The notes under the pieces were generated by a model that was not told the DNA's origin, ran no database searches, and saw nothing but the letters and a program-made list of their open reading frames with translations. Both the position numbers and the translations under genes were made by a program. A stretch of DNA of 49,591 nucleotides from an uncultured bacterium (GTDB lineage Bacteria > Bacillota > Clostridia > Oscillospirales > Oscillospiraceae). Where the stretch lies: the NCBI GenBank assembly GCA_946548895.1, contig CAMNQF010000028.1, positions 1-49,591 of the forward strand, given 5' to 3'. This document shows, in pieces, positions 7,201 through 16,405 of the stretch (positions are counted from its first letter, which is position 1; every line of letters begins with the position of its first letter).

Positions 7201-8532
7201 ATGAAAACCCCGTCATCCCGGAGCACTGCGTCCGTGTTCTCTCTGGACGGCGTGCCCGCTCCGGGCGAGCTGATTCCCCTGGGCCTCCAGCACGTGGTGG
7301 CCGCCGTCGTGGGCATCATCACCCCCGCCATCATGGTGGCCAACACCTGCGCCCTGTCCGACGCCGACCGCACACTGCTTATCCAGGTGTCCCTCATCGT
7401 CACCGCCCTGGCCACCCTGCTCCAGCTGTACACCATCAAGCACCGCATCGGCTCCGGCCTGCCGGTGGTCATGGGCATCAGCTTCGCCTATGTGCCAACC
7501 CTGCTGGCCATCGGCGGGCAGTTCGATTTGCCCAACATTTTGGGCGCGGAGATCGTGGGTGGCTGCGTGGCCATCCTGTTCGGCATTTTCGTCAAGCAGA
7601 TCCGAAAGCTGTTCCCGCCCCTCATCACCGGCACTGTCATCTTCACCATCGGCCTGTCCCTGTATCCCACGGCGGTGCGCTACATGGCCGGCGGCGCGGG
7701 CAGCGAGGGCTTCGGCGGATTGAAGAACTGGTCGGTGGCCCTGGTCACCCTGGCGGTGGTGGTGCTCCTCCAGAACTTCGGCAAGGGCGTGCTCAAGCTG
7801 GGCGCCATCCTGTGGGGCATGATCGTGGGCTATATCATGGCCCTGTGCCTGGGGATGGTGGATTTCTCCGCCGTGGCCCCGGCGGGCTGGTTCCAGCTGG
7901 CGGCTCCCCTCCACTTCGGCGTGAAATTTGAGGTGAGCGCCTGCGTCTCGCTGGCGGTGGTGTACGTCATCAACGCGGTGCAGACCATTGGCGACCTGTC
8001 CTCCACCACCATGGGCGGCATGGACCGTATGCCCACCGACCGGGAGCTGTCCGGCGGCATCGTGGCCCAAGGCCTGGTGAGCATCCTCGGCGCCCTGTTC
8101 GGCGGCCTGCCCGCCGCCACCTACAGCCAGAATGTGGGCATCGTCACGGTGAACAAGGTCATCAACAAAGCGGTATTCGCCTTTGCCTCCCTGATTCTGC
8201 TGGTGGCCGGGCTGGTGCCCAAGCTGTCCGCCGGCCTCACCACCATCCCCCAGGCGGTGATCGGCGGGGCCACCATCTCCGTCTTTGCCACCATCACCAT
8301 GACCGGCATCCGCATGATTACCTCCGATCACTTCTCCATGCGTTCCAGCGCGGTGGTGGGCCTGTCGGTGGCCCTGGGCGTGGGCATCACCCAGGTGAGC
8401 GGCGCCCTCCAGGGGCCCGGCTTCCCTGTGTGGGTGCACACCGTGTTCGGCTCCTCCCCCATCGTGGTTACGGCCATCGTGGCCATCCTGCTTAACCTGC
8501 TGCTCCCCAAGGAGGGGGCTGCCAAGTCCTGA
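7201..8532 (+). CDS. NCS2-family purine permease (xanthine/uric acid type)
   Basis: A 443-residue nucleobase:cation symporter-2 membrane protein with about 14 hydrophobic segments. The TM1 QH signature is GLQHVVAA (Gln30-His31). The TM10 substrate motif SQNVGIVTVNK (Gln310-Asn311) fits xanthine/urate carriers rather than uracil carriers, which have Glu there. The TM8 position that is normally Glu (as in XanQ and UraA) appears to be Gln261 in NAVQTIGD. The gene opens the purine-degradation island, so it probably imports urate or xanthine. The ATG follows AAGGAGG at a good distance. Substrate is inferred from motif and context. Confidence 0.88.
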   Translation: MKTPSSRSTASVFSLDGVPAPGELIPLGLQHVVAAVVGIITPAIMVANTCALSDADRTLLIQVSLIVTALATLLQLYTIKHRIGSGLPVVMGISFAYVPTLLAIGGQFDLPNILGAEIVGGCVAILFGIFVKQIRKLFPPLITGTVIFTIGLSLYPTAVRYMAGGAGSEGFGGLKNWSVALVTLAVVVLLQNFGKGVLKLGAILWGMIVGYIMALCLGMVDFSAVAPAGWFQLAAPLHFGVKFEVSACVSLAVVYVINAVQTIGDLSSTTMGGMDRMPTDRELSGGIVAQGLVSILGALFGGLPAATYSQNVGIVTVNKVINKAVFAFASLILLVAGLVPKLSAGLTTIPQAVIGGATISVFATITMTGIRMITSDHFSMRSSAVVGLSVALGVGITQVSGALQGPGFPVWVHTVFGSSPIVVTAIVAILLNLLLPKEGAAKS

Positions 8533-8546
8533 CCCAAGTGGGAAAA

Positions 8547-8579
8547 AGAGCCGGGCGGCGCGCCCGCCGGCCCGGCTCT
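8547..8579. terminator. Bidirectional terminator between permease and YheO-type regulator
   Basis: A 10-bp stem (8547-8556 with 8570-8579) between convergent genes. On the minus strand it is followed by a T-run; on the plus strand by CCCTTTATT. Confidence 0.75.
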
Positions 8580-8583
8580 CCCT

Positions 8584-9228
8584 TTATTCCGTCCCCTTGG
8601 CCTCCTCCAGGTAGCTGTACAGGGTGTACTTGGAGATGCCGAAATATTTGCACACCTTACCCCCGGACTTGGTGATGAGGAAGGCCCCCGTGTCGTTGAG
8701 GAAGCGAATGGCCTTCACCTTGTCGTCCTTGGTCATGAGGGCCACCGGCTTGCCCACCCGCCTGACGCTCTGCTCGATGAGCTCGTCCAGCAGGTCGGAC
8801 ACATTCTGCGCGATGGGCTCCGGGGCGTCCTCCGGCTGTTCCGGGGCGGTGGCGGTGAACTGCCGCAGGGCCTCCTCCATGGCCAGCATCAGCGTGATGT
8901 CGTAGTTGATGGAGAAGATGCCGATGGGCTTTCCGTTCTCGTCCCGGATGTAAATGGTGGTGGACTTCAGGGTTTTGCCGTCCTTGGTCTTGGCCAGGTA
9001 GCTCAATCGGTCTTCCGGGGCGGAGCCGCTGTTCAGCGCCTCCAGCACCACGTGGGAGGGGCCGTCCCCCGCCTTGCGGCCGGAGACGTGGCCGTTCTCA
9101 ATGGCCACGATGGAGCTATCCGGGTCGTTGGTCATCAGGTCGTGGATGACCACCTCGCAGCTGGGGCCGAACTGGGCGGCCAGGGCCTTGGCCAGACGGA
9201 ACAAAAATTGAATCATGGACGCGTTCAA
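8584..9228 (-). CDS. YheO/DauR-type transcriptional regulator (PAS-like plus helix-turn-helix)
   Basis: A 214-residue regulator. Residues 5-120 match the YheO-like PAS sensor domain (SCEVVIHDL, IGIFSINYDIT). Residues 150-212 match its C-terminal helix-turn-helix (GAFLITKSGGKVCKYFGIS, then KYTLYSYLEE). The start is TTG at 9226-9228 because GAGGTG lies 6-7 bases before it; the ATG four codons later is too far from any ribosome site. It is transcribed away from ssnA and toward the permease, the only leftward gene in the purine island, so it is the natural candidate for the island's regulator. The ligand is unknown. Confidence 0.85.
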   Translation of the reverse strand: MNASMIQFLFRLAKALAAQFGPSCEVVIHDLMTNDPDSSIVAIENGHVSGRKAGDGPSHVVLEALNSGSAPEDRLSYLAKTKDGKTLKSTTIYIRDENGKPIGIFSINYDITLMLAMEEALRQFTATAPEQPEDAPEPIAQNVSDLLDELIEQSVRRVGKPVALMTKDDKVKAIRFLNDTGAFLITKSGGKVCKYFGISKYTLYSYLEEAKGTE

Positions 9229-9299
9229 GCGTATCACCTCATTACCGGCCCGCTGGGGCCGTCTCCTTGCGTGCCGGCCGCCGCGCGGCTGACGCTGAT

Positions 9300-9327
9300 A
9301 TTTTACCACAAATTCGTGCCAATGCAA
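9300..9327 (-). promoter_or_regulatory. Promoter of the YheO-type regulator
   Basis: Read leftward: TTGCAT (9322-9327), 16-base spacer, TAAAAT (9300-9305). On the other strand a 15-base palindrome, CAAAAAA-A-TTTTTTG (9343-9357), lies before ssnA and may be an operator. Confidence 0.5.
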
Positions 9328-9384
9328 GAAAAAATGTCAGACCAAAAAAATTTTTTGATTACAACACATAGGGAGGACAGGGAT

Positions 9385-10725
9385 ATGTTACTTATCGGCA
9401 ACGGCAGGCTGATTACCCGGAGCGCGGTTAACCCCTACCTGGAGAACGGCGCGGTGGTTCTGGACGGCGATACCATCCGGGAGACCGGGAACCTGGAGGC
9501 CATGCGGGCCAAGTATCCGGGCGCGGAGTTCGTCGACGCCCGGGGCGGGGTCATCATGCCCGGCCTCATCAACGTGCACACCCACATCTACTCCGGCCTG
9601 GCCCGGGGCCTGGCCATCGACGGCTACAACCCGACCAATTTCTTTGAGGTGTTGGACGGCCAGTGGTGGAATATCGACCGGCACCTCACTTTGGACGGCA
9701 CGAGGGCCTGCGCCTACGCCACCGTGCTGGACTGCATTCGGGACGGCGTCACCACCATTTTCGACCACCACGCCTCCTTCGGCGAGATTCCCGGCTCCCT
9801 GTTCGCCATCAAGGACGTGTGCCAGGAGCTGGGTATGCGGGCCTGTCTGTGCTACGAGGTATCCGAGCGGGACGGGGCGGAGAAGTGCGCCCAGTCCATC
9901 CGGGAGAACGCCGAGTTCGCCCGCTGGGCCAAAAGCGAGAACAGCGATATGATCAAGGCCATGTTCGGCGGCCACGCCCTGTTCACCATCTCGGACAAGA
10001 CCTTTGAGGAGATGGTGAAGGCCAACGACGGGCTCACCGGCTTCCACATCCATGTGGCCGAGGGCATGAACGATGTGTACGACTCCCTGAAAAATTACGG
10101 CTGCCGCCCCGTCAACCGCCTGCTGTACAACGGGATTCTGGGGGAAAAGACCATGCTGGGCCACTGCATCCACGTCTCCCCGGCGGAGATGGACATCATC
10201 AAGGAGACCAACACCATGGTGTGCCACAACCCGGAGTCCAACATGGGCAACGCGGTGGGCTGCTCCCCGGTGCTGAAGCTGTTTGAGAAGGGCGTCCTCA
10301 TCGGCCTGGGCACCGACGCCTACACCCACGATATGCTGGAGTCTTTGAAGGTCCTGCTGCCCATGCAGCGCCACAACGCCTGCGACCCCAACGTGGGCTG
10401 GTGCGAGGCCATGGGGATGCTGTTCCGCAACAACCCCGCCATCTGCGCCCGGTATTTCCAGAAGCCCCTGGGGGTGCTGGAGCCCGGCGCGGCGGCGGAC
10501 GTGATCGTCATGGACTACAAGCCCTTCACCCCCTTCGGGGCGGACAACATCGACGGCCATATGCTCTTCGGCATGATGGGTAAGAACTGCCGCACCACCG
10601 TCATCAACGGCAAGGTGGTGTACAAGGACCGGGAGTTCGTGGGCATCGACGAGGACAGGATCAACGCCTGGACCCTGGAGCAGTCCAAAAAGCTGTGGGG
10701 CCAGCTGAACCACAGGACATATTAA
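9385..10725 (+). CDS. ssnA: SsnA-type amidohydrolase of selenium/purine metabolism
   Basis: A 446-residue metal-dependent amidohydrolase of the deaminase/chlorohydrolase group. Metal ligands are visible: His65 and His67 in NVHTHIYSG, a later His in FHIHVAEGMND, GHCIHVSP, and the Asp in GLGTDAYTHD. The order and the next genes (ygfK, then a Mo hydroxylase) identify it as SsnA, a marker of the Se-dependent molybdenum hydroxylase and anaerobic purine-degradation clusters. The exact substrate has not been settled; deamination or hydrolysis of a purine-derived intermediate is inferred. The ATG at 9385 follows GGGAGGACAGG; upstream in-frame sequence overlaps the divergent regulator's promoter. Confidence 0.9.
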   Translation: MLLIGNGRLITRSAVNPYLENGAVVLDGDTIRETGNLEAMRAKYPGAEFVDARGGVIMPGLINVHTHIYSGLARGLAIDGYNPTNFFEVLDGQWWNIDRHLTLDGTRACAYATVLDCIRDGVTTIFDHHASFGEIPGSLFAIKDVCQELGMRACLCYEVSERDGAEKCAQSIRENAEFARWAKSENSDMIKAMFGGHALFTISDKTFEEMVKANDGLTGFHIHVAEGMNDVYDSLKNYGCRPVNRLLYNGILGEKTMLGHCIHVSPAEMDIIKETNTMVCHNPESNMGNAVGCSPVLKLFEKGVLIGLGTDAYTHDMLESLKVLLPMQRHNACDPNVGWCEAMGMLFRNNPAICARYFQKPLGVLEPGAAADVIVMDYKPFTPFGADNIDGHMLFGMMGKNCRTTVINGKVVYKDREFVGIDEDRINAWTLEQSKKLWGQLNHRTY

Positions 10726-10741
10726 AAGGAGGAACATGAAA

Positions 10742-13735
10742 ATGAGCGACATCATGCGGCCCATGCCCTTCGCCCAGCTGATGGACTGGGTGCTCACCGA
10801 GTACAAAAACCAGGGCAGCATTTTCGGCGTGTCCAAGCTGGTGAAACGCGCCGGGGACAAGGCCCTGCCCATCTTCAAGGAGAAAATCGAGTCCCCCTAC
10901 GGCCCCGCCGCCGGCCCCCACACCCAGCTGGCCCAGAACATCATCGCCGCCTACGCCGCCGGGGCCCGGTTCTTCGAGCTGAAAACCGTCCAGATCATGG
11001 ACGGCGAGGAGCTGTCCAAGTGCGTCAGCAAGCCCTGCATCACCGCCGGGGACGAGTGCTACAACTGTGAGTGGTCCACCGAGCTCACCGTGCCCCAGGC
11101 CTACGCCGAGTACGTCAAGGCCTGGTGGGCCTGCAAGCTGCTGGCAAAGGAGCTGGGGCTGGGCGATCCGGACGGCTTCGTGTTCAATATGTCGGTGGGC
11201 TACGACCTGGCGGGCATCAAGAGCGAAAAGATCGACAAATACATTGAGGGGATGAAGGACGCCTCCGGCAGCCAGGTGTGGAAGGAGTGCCTGGACTGGT
11301 CCCTGGCCAACCTGGACCGGTTTGAGCGGGTGGACCAGGGCTATGTGAAGTCCGTCTCCCCCAGGGTGTCCGCCTCCATCACCGAGTCCACCCTCCACGG
11401 CTGCCCCCCCGACGAGATCGAGCGCATCGCCACCTATCTCATCACGGAAAAGGGGCTGAACACCTACGTCAAGTGCAACCCCACCCTGCTGGGCTACGAG
11501 TTCGCCCGGAACACCCTGGACGGCCTGGGCTTTGACTACGTCGTGTTCGACGACCACCACTTCCTGGAGGACCTCCAGTGGAAGGATGCAGTGCCCATGT
11601 TCCACCGGCTCCAGAAGCTGTGCCAGGAGCGGGGGCTGGAGTTCGGCGTGAAGATCACCAACACCTTCCCGGTGGACGTGGCGGCGGAGGAGCTGCCCAG
11701 TAAGGAAATGTATATGTCCGGCCGGTCCCTGTACCCGCTTTCCCTCTCCCTGGCGGGAATGCTGGCCAAGGAATTTGGCGGCAAGCTGCGCATCTCCTAC
11801 TCCGGCGGGGCGGACGCGGTCTCCATTCGGAACCTGTTCGACGCGGGTATCTGGCCCGTCACCATGGCCACCACCATTCTGAAGCCCGGCGGCTACCAGC
11901 GCCTGAGCCAGATCGGCGGGCTGCTGGCCGATATCTCCTACCAGGCGTGGCAGGGTGTGGACCAGGCCAGGGTGTCCGCCCTGGTGGAGGCCATTCCGGC
12001 GGACGGCCACTGGACCAAGCCCGTCAAGCCCATCCCCAGCCGCAAGACGGACAAAAAGGTGCCCCTGGTGGACTGCTTCCAGGCCCCCTGCCGGGAGGGC
12101 TGCCCCATCCAGCAGGACATCCCCGCCTACCTCATGGCGGTGAACGCCGGGAAATACGAGGAGGCCCTGGAGATCATCACCCGGCGCAACCCCCTGCCCT
12201 TTATCACCGGCACCATCTGCTCCCACCGCTGCCAGGACAAGTGCATGAGAAACGCATACGACGAGAGCGTCTACATTCGGGCACAGAAGCTGAAGGCGGC
12301 CCAGGGCGGCTTTGCCTCCCTGTTGCCCAAGCTGAAGCCGGGGGCTCCTGTGGGCGGCAAAAAGGCGGCCGTCGTGGGCGGCGGCCCCGCGGGCATGGCG
12401 GCGGCTTTCTTCCTGGGCCGGGCCGGGGTGGACGTCACCCTCTTCGAGGCCAGGGATGCCCTGGGCGGCATTGTGCGCCACGTGATCCCGGAGTTCCGCA
12501 TCGGCCATGAGGCCATCGACAGCGACGTGAAGCTGATGGAGGCCATGGGGGTGAAGGTCCACCTCAACACCCGCATTGACGACGTCAAGGCCCTGCGCAA
12601 CGTGTACACCCACGTGGTGGTGGCCGCCGGGGCCTGGGAGCACGGCTCCGCCGGGCTGGAGTACGGGGAGGAGCTGAACGTGATCTCCTTCCTGGAGACC
12701 GCCAAAAAGGCCCCGGACACCCTGAAGCTGGGCGAAAATGTCGTCGTCATCGGCGGCGGCAACACCGCCATGGACGCCGCCCGGGCGGCAAAGCGCATCC
12801 CCGGGGTGAAGAAGGTGTCCCTGGTGTACCGCCGCACCAAGCGGTATATGCCCGCCGACCAGGAGGAGCTGGAGCTGGCTGTGGCCGACGGCGTGGAGTT
12901 CCGGGAGCTGCTGGCCCCCGTGGGTGTCAAGGACGGCGCCCTCACCTGCCGGGTGATGGAGCTGGGCGCCCCCGACGCCTCCGGGCGGCGGTCCCCGGTG
13001 GACACGGGCCGGACGGTGGAGGTGGCCGCCGACACGGTGATCGCCGCCGTGGGCGAGAAGGTGGACACCGCTTTGTACACCAACAACGGCCTGGCAGTGG
13101 ACAACCGGGGCAGGGCTGTGGTAAACTTAGAGACGATGGAGTCCAGCGTGAAGGGCATCTACGTGGTGGGCGACGGCCAGAAGGGCCCCGGCACGGTGGT
13201 GGAAGCCATCGCGGGGGCCATGAAGGCGGCGAAGGCCATCCAGGACTTCGATACCGACGCCTTTGCGGACAGGAACGTCAACCCCGATTACGCCGCCCCC
13301 CTGGCCAAGCGGGGGGACGTGTGCACCGACTGCGCCTCCTGCGGGGAGATCCGCTGCCTGGGCTGCGCCACCGTGTGCGAGACCTGCGCCGAGGTGTGCC
13401 CCAACCGGGCCAACGTGGCGGTGCGGGTGCCCGGAATGCGCCAGCGGCAGATCGTCCACGTGGACGGTATGTGCAACGAGTGCGGCAACTGCGCGGTGTT
13501 CTGCCCCTACGACAGCGCCCCCTATCAGGACAAGTTCACCCTGTTCTGGAGCCGGGAGGACTTCGACCACAGCGGGAACCAGGGCTTCCTGCGGTTGGAC
13601 GGCTCCAAGACCCTGGTGCGCTTCGCCGGCGAGGTGAAGGAGTACGACGTGTCCGACCCCGGCTGCGGCCTGTACGACCCCCTGCGCCGCCTGATCTGCG
13701 CGGTGTACGAAAACTACGGCTATCTGCTGGGTTGA
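10742..13735 (+). CDS. ygfK: YgfK-type Fe-S/FAD oxidoreductase (annotated as putative selenate reductase)
   Basis: A protein of 997 residues. The N-terminal 430 residues form a barrel-like domain related to dihydroorotate dehydrogenase/glutamate synthase partners. A GltD-like section follows: CREGCPIQQDIPAYL for an Fe-S cluster, VVGGGPAGMAAAFFLGRAG for FAD and VVIGGGNTAMDAARAAK for NAD(P)H. The tail carries Cys clusters (CTDCASCGEIRCLGC, CETCAEVC, CNECGNCAVFC). It sits between ssnA and a hydroxylase that lacks an FAD subunit, so it is probably that enzyme's electron partner; the selenate-reductase name is historical. GGAGG is 3 bases from an ATG at 10736 but 9 bases from the ATG at 10742, which also gives the family start MSDIMRP. 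Confidence 0.92.
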   Translation: MSDIMRPMPFAQLMDWVLTEYKNQGSIFGVSKLVKRAGDKALPIFKEKIESPYGPAAGPHTQLAQNIIAAYAAGARFFELKTVQIMDGEELSKCVSKPCITAGDECYNCEWSTELTVPQAYAEYVKAWWACKLLAKELGLGDPDGFVFNMSVGYDLAGIKSEKIDKYIEGMKDASGSQVWKECLDWSLANLDRFERVDQGYVKSVSPRVSASITESTLHGCPPDEIERIATYLITEKGLNTYVKCNPTLLGYEFARNTLDGLGFDYVVFDDHHFLEDLQWKDAVPMFHRLQKLCQERGLEFGVKITNTFPVDVAAEELPSKEMYMSGRSLYPLSLSLAGMLAKEFGGKLRISYSGGADAVSIRNLFDAGIWPVTMATTILKPGGYQRLSQIGGLLADISYQAWQGVDQARVSALVEAIPADGHWTKPVKPIPSRKTDKKVPLVDCFQAPCREGCPIQQDIPAYLMAVNAGKYEEALEIITRRNPLPFITGTICSHRCQDKCMRNAYDESVYIRAQKLKAAQGGFASLLPKLKPGAPVGGKKAAVVGGGPAGMAAAFFLGRAGVDVTLFEARDALGGIVRHVIPEFRIGHEAIDSDVKLMEAMGVKVHLNTRIDDVKALRNVYTHVVVAAGAWEHGSAGLEYGEELNVISFLETAKKAPDTLKLGENVVVIGGGNTAMDAARAAKRIPGVKKVSLVYRRTKRYMPADQEELELAVADGVEFRELLAPVGVKDGALTCRVMELGAPDASGRRSPVDTGRTVEVAADTVIAAVGEKVDTALYTNNGLAVDNRGRAVVNLETMESSVKGIYVVGDGQKGPGTVVEAIAGAMKAAKAIQDFDTDAFADRNVNPDYAAPLAKRGDVCTDCASCGEIRCLGCATVCETCAEVCPNRANVAVRVPGMRQRQIVHVDGMCNECGNCAVFCPYDSAPYQDKFTLFWSREDFDHSGNQGFLRLDGSKTLVRFAGEVKEYDVSDPGCGLYDPLRRLICAVYENYGYLLG

Positions 13736-13810
13736 TTTGACTGTTTGCCCGCCCTCCGGCCCGAAAACCGGGGGGTGGGCGGAGCGCCATGATAAATAGG
13801 AGGTAAAACC

Positions 13811-16399
13811 ATGGGCGAACGCTACAGCTTTACCGTCAACGGCGTGGTCCGGGAGACGGAGGAGGACAAACCCCTGCTACGCTACCTCCGGGACGACCTG
13901 GGCCTGCACTCCGTCAAGGACGGGTGCGGCGAGGGGGCCTGCGGCACCTGCACCATCCTGGTGGACGGCAGGGCCATGCGGGCCTGCATCCTCACCACCA
14001 AGCGGGCCGTGGGCAAGACCATCCTCACCGTGGAGGGGCTGTCCGTGGCGGAGAAGGAGGCCTTTGTCTACGCCTTCGGCAAGGTGGGGGCGGTGCAGTG
14101 CGGCTTCTGCATCCCCGGCATGGTCATGGCCGGCAAGGCCCTGCTGGACCAGAACCCCAACCCCACCGAGGCGGACATCAAGAAGGCTATCCGGGGCAAC
14201 GTGTGCCGGTGCACCGGCTACAAGAAGATCATCGAGGGCATCTCCCTGGCCGGGGCCATCCTCCGGGGGGAGGCTCAAATCGACCCGGAGCTGGAAAAGG
14301 GGGATGTGTTCGGGGTGGGGGACCGGGCCTTCCGCACCGACGTGCGCCCCAAGGTGCTGGGTTACGGGGAGTACCCCGACGACGTGTACCTGGACGGCAT
14401 GGTGTACGCCTCCGCCGTCCGCTCCCAGTACCCCAGGGCCAGAATCGTGAACATCGACGCCGCCCCCGCCCTGGCCCTGCCGGGGGTGCTGGCGGTGCTG
14501 ACGGCGGAGGACGTGCCCAACAATAAAGTGGGCCACATCCAGCAGGACTGGGATGTGATGATCGCCAAGGGGGATGTGACCCGCTGCGTGGGGGACGCCC
14601 TCTGTCTGGTCATCGCCGAGAGCGAGTATATTCTGAAACAGGCCAAGGCGTCCGTCAAAATCCAGTACGAGCCCCTGGAGCCGGTCCGGGATATCCACGA
14701 GGCCATGGCTGAAAACGCCCCTCTGGTCCACTCCAAGGGCAACCTGTGCCAGTCCCGCCACGTCACCCGGGGGGACGCGAAAACCGCCTTGGCCAACTCC
14801 AAATACGTGATTACCCAGAGCTACAAGACCCCCTTTACCGAGCACGCTTTCCTGGAGCCGGAGTGCGCCGTGGCCTTCCCCTACAAGGATGGGGTGAAGG
14901 TGTACTCCACCGACCAGGGGGTGTACGACACCCGGAAGGAGATCGCCATCATGCTGGGCTGGGAGCCGGAGCGCATCGTGGTGGAGAACAAGCTGGTGGG
15001 GGGCGGCTTCGGCGGCAAGGAGGACGTTTCGGTGCAGCACCTGGCGGCGCTGGCGGCCTTGAAAGTGGGCCGCCCGGTGAAGGTGAAGCTGTCCCGCCAG
15101 GAGTCCATCCACTTCCACCCCAAGCGCCACGCCATGGAGGGAACGTTCACCCTGGGCTGCGACGAGAACGGCATTTTTACCGCCCTGGACTGCGACATCT
15201 ACTTTGACACCGGGGCCTACGCCTCCCTGTGCGGGCCGGTGCTGGAGCGGGCCTGCACCCATTCCGTGGGGCCCTACTGCTACCAGAACACTGACATCCG
15301 GGGGTACGGCTATTACACCAATAATCCCCCCGCCGGGGCCTTCCGGGGCTTCGGCGTGTGCCAGAGCGAGTTCGCCCTGGAGTCCACCATCGACCTGCTG
15401 GCGGAACAGGTGGGCATATCCCCCTGGGAAATTCGGTGGCGCAACGCCATCGAGCCGGGGAAGGCGCTGCCCAACGGCCAGATCGCTGACTGCTCCACCG
15501 CCCTGAAGGAAACCCTGCTGGCCGTCAAGGACGCCTATGAGGCCAACCCCGGCCGGGCGGGCATCGCCTGCGCCATGAAGAACGCCGGAGTGGGCGTGGG
15601 CCTGCCCGACAAGGGCCGGTGCAGGCTGGTGGTGGAGGAGGGCGCCGTCAAGCTGTACTCCGCCGCGTCGGATATCGGCCAGGGCTGTTCCACCGTGTTC
15701 CTCCAGATTTTGTCCCAGACCGCCGGACTTCCCCTGGAGAAAATGCGCAACATGGGCAGCAATTCCGAGCTGTCCCCCGACTCGGGCACTACCTCCGGCT
15801 CCCGCCAGACCCTCATCACCGGCGAGGCGGTGCGCATGGCCGCCGTGGATTTGAAAGCCGCCCTGGACCAGGCGGGCGGGGACCTGTCCGCCCTGGAGGG
15901 CCGGGAATTCTTTGCCGAGTTCTTCGACCCCACCGACAAGCTGGGGGCCGACAAGCCAAACCCCAAGAGCCACGTGGCCTATGGCTTCGCCACCCATGTG
16001 GTGGTGCTGGACGATGACGGGAAAGTGAAGGAGGTCTGGGCCGCCCACGACTCCGGCAAGGTAGTCAACCCCACCTCCATCCAGGGGCAGATCGAGGGCG
16101 GCGTGCTCATGGGGCTGGGCTACGCCCTCACCGAGGACTTCCCCTTAAAAGACTGCGTGCCCCAGGCCAAGTTCGGCACCCTGGGCCTGATGCGGGCGGA
16201 CCAGATCCCCGACATCCACGCCATCTACGTGGAGAAGGAGGAGCTGCTCCCCTTCGCCTACGGGGCCAAGGGCATCGGTGAAATCGCCACCATCCCCACC
16301 GCCCCGGCGGCCCAGAACGCCTATTATGCCATGGACCATGTGCTGCGTGCCAGCCTGCCCATGGAGAATACCTTCTACAGAAAACCCAAGAAAGGTTGA
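13811..16399 (+). CDS. Selenium-dependent xanthine-dehydrogenase-type molybdenum hydroxylase (Fe-S/Mo fusion, no FAD domain)
   Basis: An 862-residue single-chain hydroxylase. The plant-type [2Fe-2S] domain has Cys39, 44, 47 and 59; the second [2Fe-2S] domain has Cys97, 100, 132 and 134 (QCGFC, VCRCTGY). Residues from about 175 on bind the molybdopterin cofactor: VGGGFGGKED, AGAFRGFGVCQSEFALE and the catalytic Glu824 in GAKGIGE. The family uses labile cofactor selenium, not selenocysteine; no in-frame UGA is present. It likely oxidises hypoxanthine/xanthine-type purines or runs in reverse on urate. It is comparable to E. coli XdhD. The 75-base gap after ygfK holds an imperfect GC hairpin. GGAGGTAAAACC precedes the ATG. 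Confidence 0.92.
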   Translation: MGERYSFTVNGVVRETEEDKPLLRYLRDDLGLHSVKDGCGEGACGTCTILVDGRAMRACILTTKRAVGKTILTVEGLSVAEKEAFVYAFGKVGAVQCGFCIPGMVMAGKALLDQNPNPTEADIKKAIRGNVCRCTGYKKIIEGISLAGAILRGEAQIDPELEKGDVFGVGDRAFRTDVRPKVLGYGEYPDDVYLDGMVYASAVRSQYPRARIVNIDAAPALALPGVLAVLTAEDVPNNKVGHIQQDWDVMIAKGDVTRCVGDALCLVIAESEYILKQAKASVKIQYEPLEPVRDIHEAMAENAPLVHSKGNLCQSRHVTRGDAKTALANSKYVITQSYKTPFTEHAFLEPECAVAFPYKDGVKVYSTDQGVYDTRKEIAIMLGWEPERIVVENKLVGGGFGGKEDVSVQHLAALAALKVGRPVKVKLSRQESIHFHPKRHAMEGTFTLGCDENGIFTALDCDIYFDTGAYASLCGPVLERACTHSVGPYCYQNTDIRGYGYYTNNPPAGAFRGFGVCQSEFALESTIDLLAEQVGISPWEIRWRNAIEPGKALPNGQIADCSTALKETLLAVKDAYEANPGRAGIACAMKNAGVGVGLPDKGRCRLVVEEGAVKLYSAASDIGQGCSTVFLQILSQTAGLPLEKMRNMGSNSELSPDSGTTSGSRQTLITGEAVRMAAVDLKAALDQAGGDLSALEGREFFAEFFDPTDKLGADKPNPKSHVAYGFATHVVVLDDDGKVKEVWAAHDSGKVVNPTSIQGQIEGGVLMGLGYALTEDFPLKDCVPQAKFGTLGLMRADQIPDIHAIYVEKEELLPFAYGAKGIGEIATIPTAPAAQNAYYAMDHVLRASLPMENTFYRKPKKG

Positions 16400-16405
16400 T
16401 CCCTG

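Noticed and set aside
10736-10741. ATG at 10736 as the ygfK start (and ATG 22438 for ygeW)
   Set aside because: GGAG(G) would be only 3 bases away; the second ATG, two codons on, has a 9-base spacing. The difference is only two residues.
10661-12643. A long minus-strand open frame opposite ygfK
   Set aside because: Antisense shadow; no ribosome site, no motif, and the opposite strand encodes a full family member.
13877-16048. A long minus-strand open frame opposite the molybdenum hydroxylase
   Set aside because: The plus-strand protein has intact cofactor motifs end to end; the antisense frame is His/Gly/Val-rich with no domain.
13811-16399. Possible selenocysteine in the Se-dependent hydroxylase
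   Set aside because: There is no in-frame UGA or SECIS-like context. In this family selenium is a labile cofactor ligand.
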